From Archaeoglobaceae archaeon (lineage in GTDB: Archaea; Halobacteriota; Archaeoglobi; Archaeoglobales; Archaeoglobaceae), in assembly GCA_027038095.1 (NCBI GenBank), contig JALVYA010000229.1:1-5707 (forward strand): 5,707 bases of DNA. The letters are read 5' to 3'. The translations under genes and the position numbers were made by a program. How positions within the stretch are numbered: position 1 is the stretch's first letter; each line of letters starts with the position of its first letter. Positions 5,565 to 5,707 of this stretch are shown in pieces. The notes beneath the pieces were generated by a model, which saw only the letters and a program-made list of their open reading frames with translations, was not told the origin of the DNA and did not search any database.

Positions 5565-5707
5565 ATGAAAAGGAACACTAACATCACAGAAATCAACGAA
5601 AGCAACGGACTGAAAGGAGAAGTTCTCAGAGTGGTGGGCATGCTTATTGCGATAACAGTTCTCGGTACTGTGGGCTATCACGTGATTGAGGGGTGGGACT
5701 GGTTTGA
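5565..5707 (+). CDS. Probable potassium channel (MthK/Kch-like), N-terminal fragment
   Basis: The reading frame opens at the ATG at 5565 and continues for 47 complete codons to the window edge. A polar N-terminus of about 20 residues precedes one hydrophobic helix (about 22-40). The segment VLGTVGYHVIEGWDWF (32-47) matches the end of the first transmembrane helix and the pre-pore region of two-helix archaeal K+ channels of the MthK type (Ion_trans_2 family), where a GT-G-H-IEG pattern precedes the pore loop. The selectivity filter (TVGYG), the second helix and any cytoplasmic RCK/TrkA-N domain would lie beyond the window. No in-frame start lies upstream close to the TATA box. The call rests on one helix and its flanking motif, so it is probable rather than certain. 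Confidence 0.72.
   Translation, partial: MKRNTNITEINESNGLKGEVLRVVGMLIAITVLGTVGYHVIEGWDWF

Noticed and set aside
5558..5581. Seven-codon mini-ORF starting at an ATG just before the channel gene
   Set aside because: It overlaps the channel start out of frame and has no ribosome-binding site. The TATA spacing fits the ATG at 5565 equally well, so a regulatory upstream ORF cannot be claimed.
1..5707. Mobile element, CRISPR array or defence system
   Set aside because: No transposase, integrase, spaced repeats, nuclease or toxin-antitoxin pair is visible on either strand; all long frames belong to recognised cellular families or a standard surface-protein architecture.

Overview
The window looks like chromosomal DNA from a euryarchaeon, most likely a member of the Archaeoglobi (Archaeoglobus, Ferroglobus or Geoglobus type). 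The signs are an archaeal DRG-type GTPase, an M42 (TET-type) aminopeptidase, an Mrp/NBP35-type ATPase, the start of an MthK-like K+ channel, and a surface protein ending in a PGF-CTERM sorting signal. TATA boxes lie about 26 bp before start codons, which is the pattern of leaderless archaeal transcripts. The taxon is inferred from protein style and gene content, not from a marker gene. I see no insertion sequence, CRISPR array, RNA gene or phage gene, and the window reads as core genome.

Layout. Positions 1-586 on the minus strand hold the N-terminal 195 residues of an Mrp/NBP35 P-loop ATPase, which runs off the left edge. A 95-bp divergent promoter region (587-681) separates it from a rightward cluster of four closely spaced genes (682-3000): a DRG-family GTPase with a C-terminal TGS domain, a 70-residue glutaredoxin-like CxxC protein, a 60-residue 2[4Fe-4S] ferredoxin, and a ten-helix EamA/DMT transporter. 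Gaps are 11, 12 and 16 nt. The two small inner genes carry GGTGGT ribosome-binding sites, while the first gene has a TATA box and no leader.

A very AT-rich spacer (3001-3122, about 20% GC) carries the promoter of a single 371-residue surface glycoprotein. It has a signal peptide, two probable beta-sandwich domains, a linker packed with N-glycosylation sequons, and a PGF-CTERM tail. A second spacer (4239-4359) holds a T-rich terminator, a perfect 16-bp tandem repeat and the TATA box of an M42 aminopeptidase (4360-5412) with all metal and catalytic residues intact. The last spacer (5413-5564) has a T-rich terminator, a 9-bp tandem repeat, a small inverted repeat and a TATA box for a partial K+-channel gene that leaves the window at 5707.

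Functional reading. The left half has an iron-sulfur and redox flavour: an Fe-S carrier ATPase diverges from a cluster containing a ferredoxin and a dithiol protein. The right half holds independent single-gene units: surface glycoprotein, cytosolic peptide degradation and K+ transport. The most notable items are the sequon-saturated linker of the PGF-CTERM protein, the glutaredoxin-like/ferredoxin gene pair behind a translation GTPase, and the tandem repeat upstream of the aminopeptidase promoter. I found no clearly new multi-gene system.
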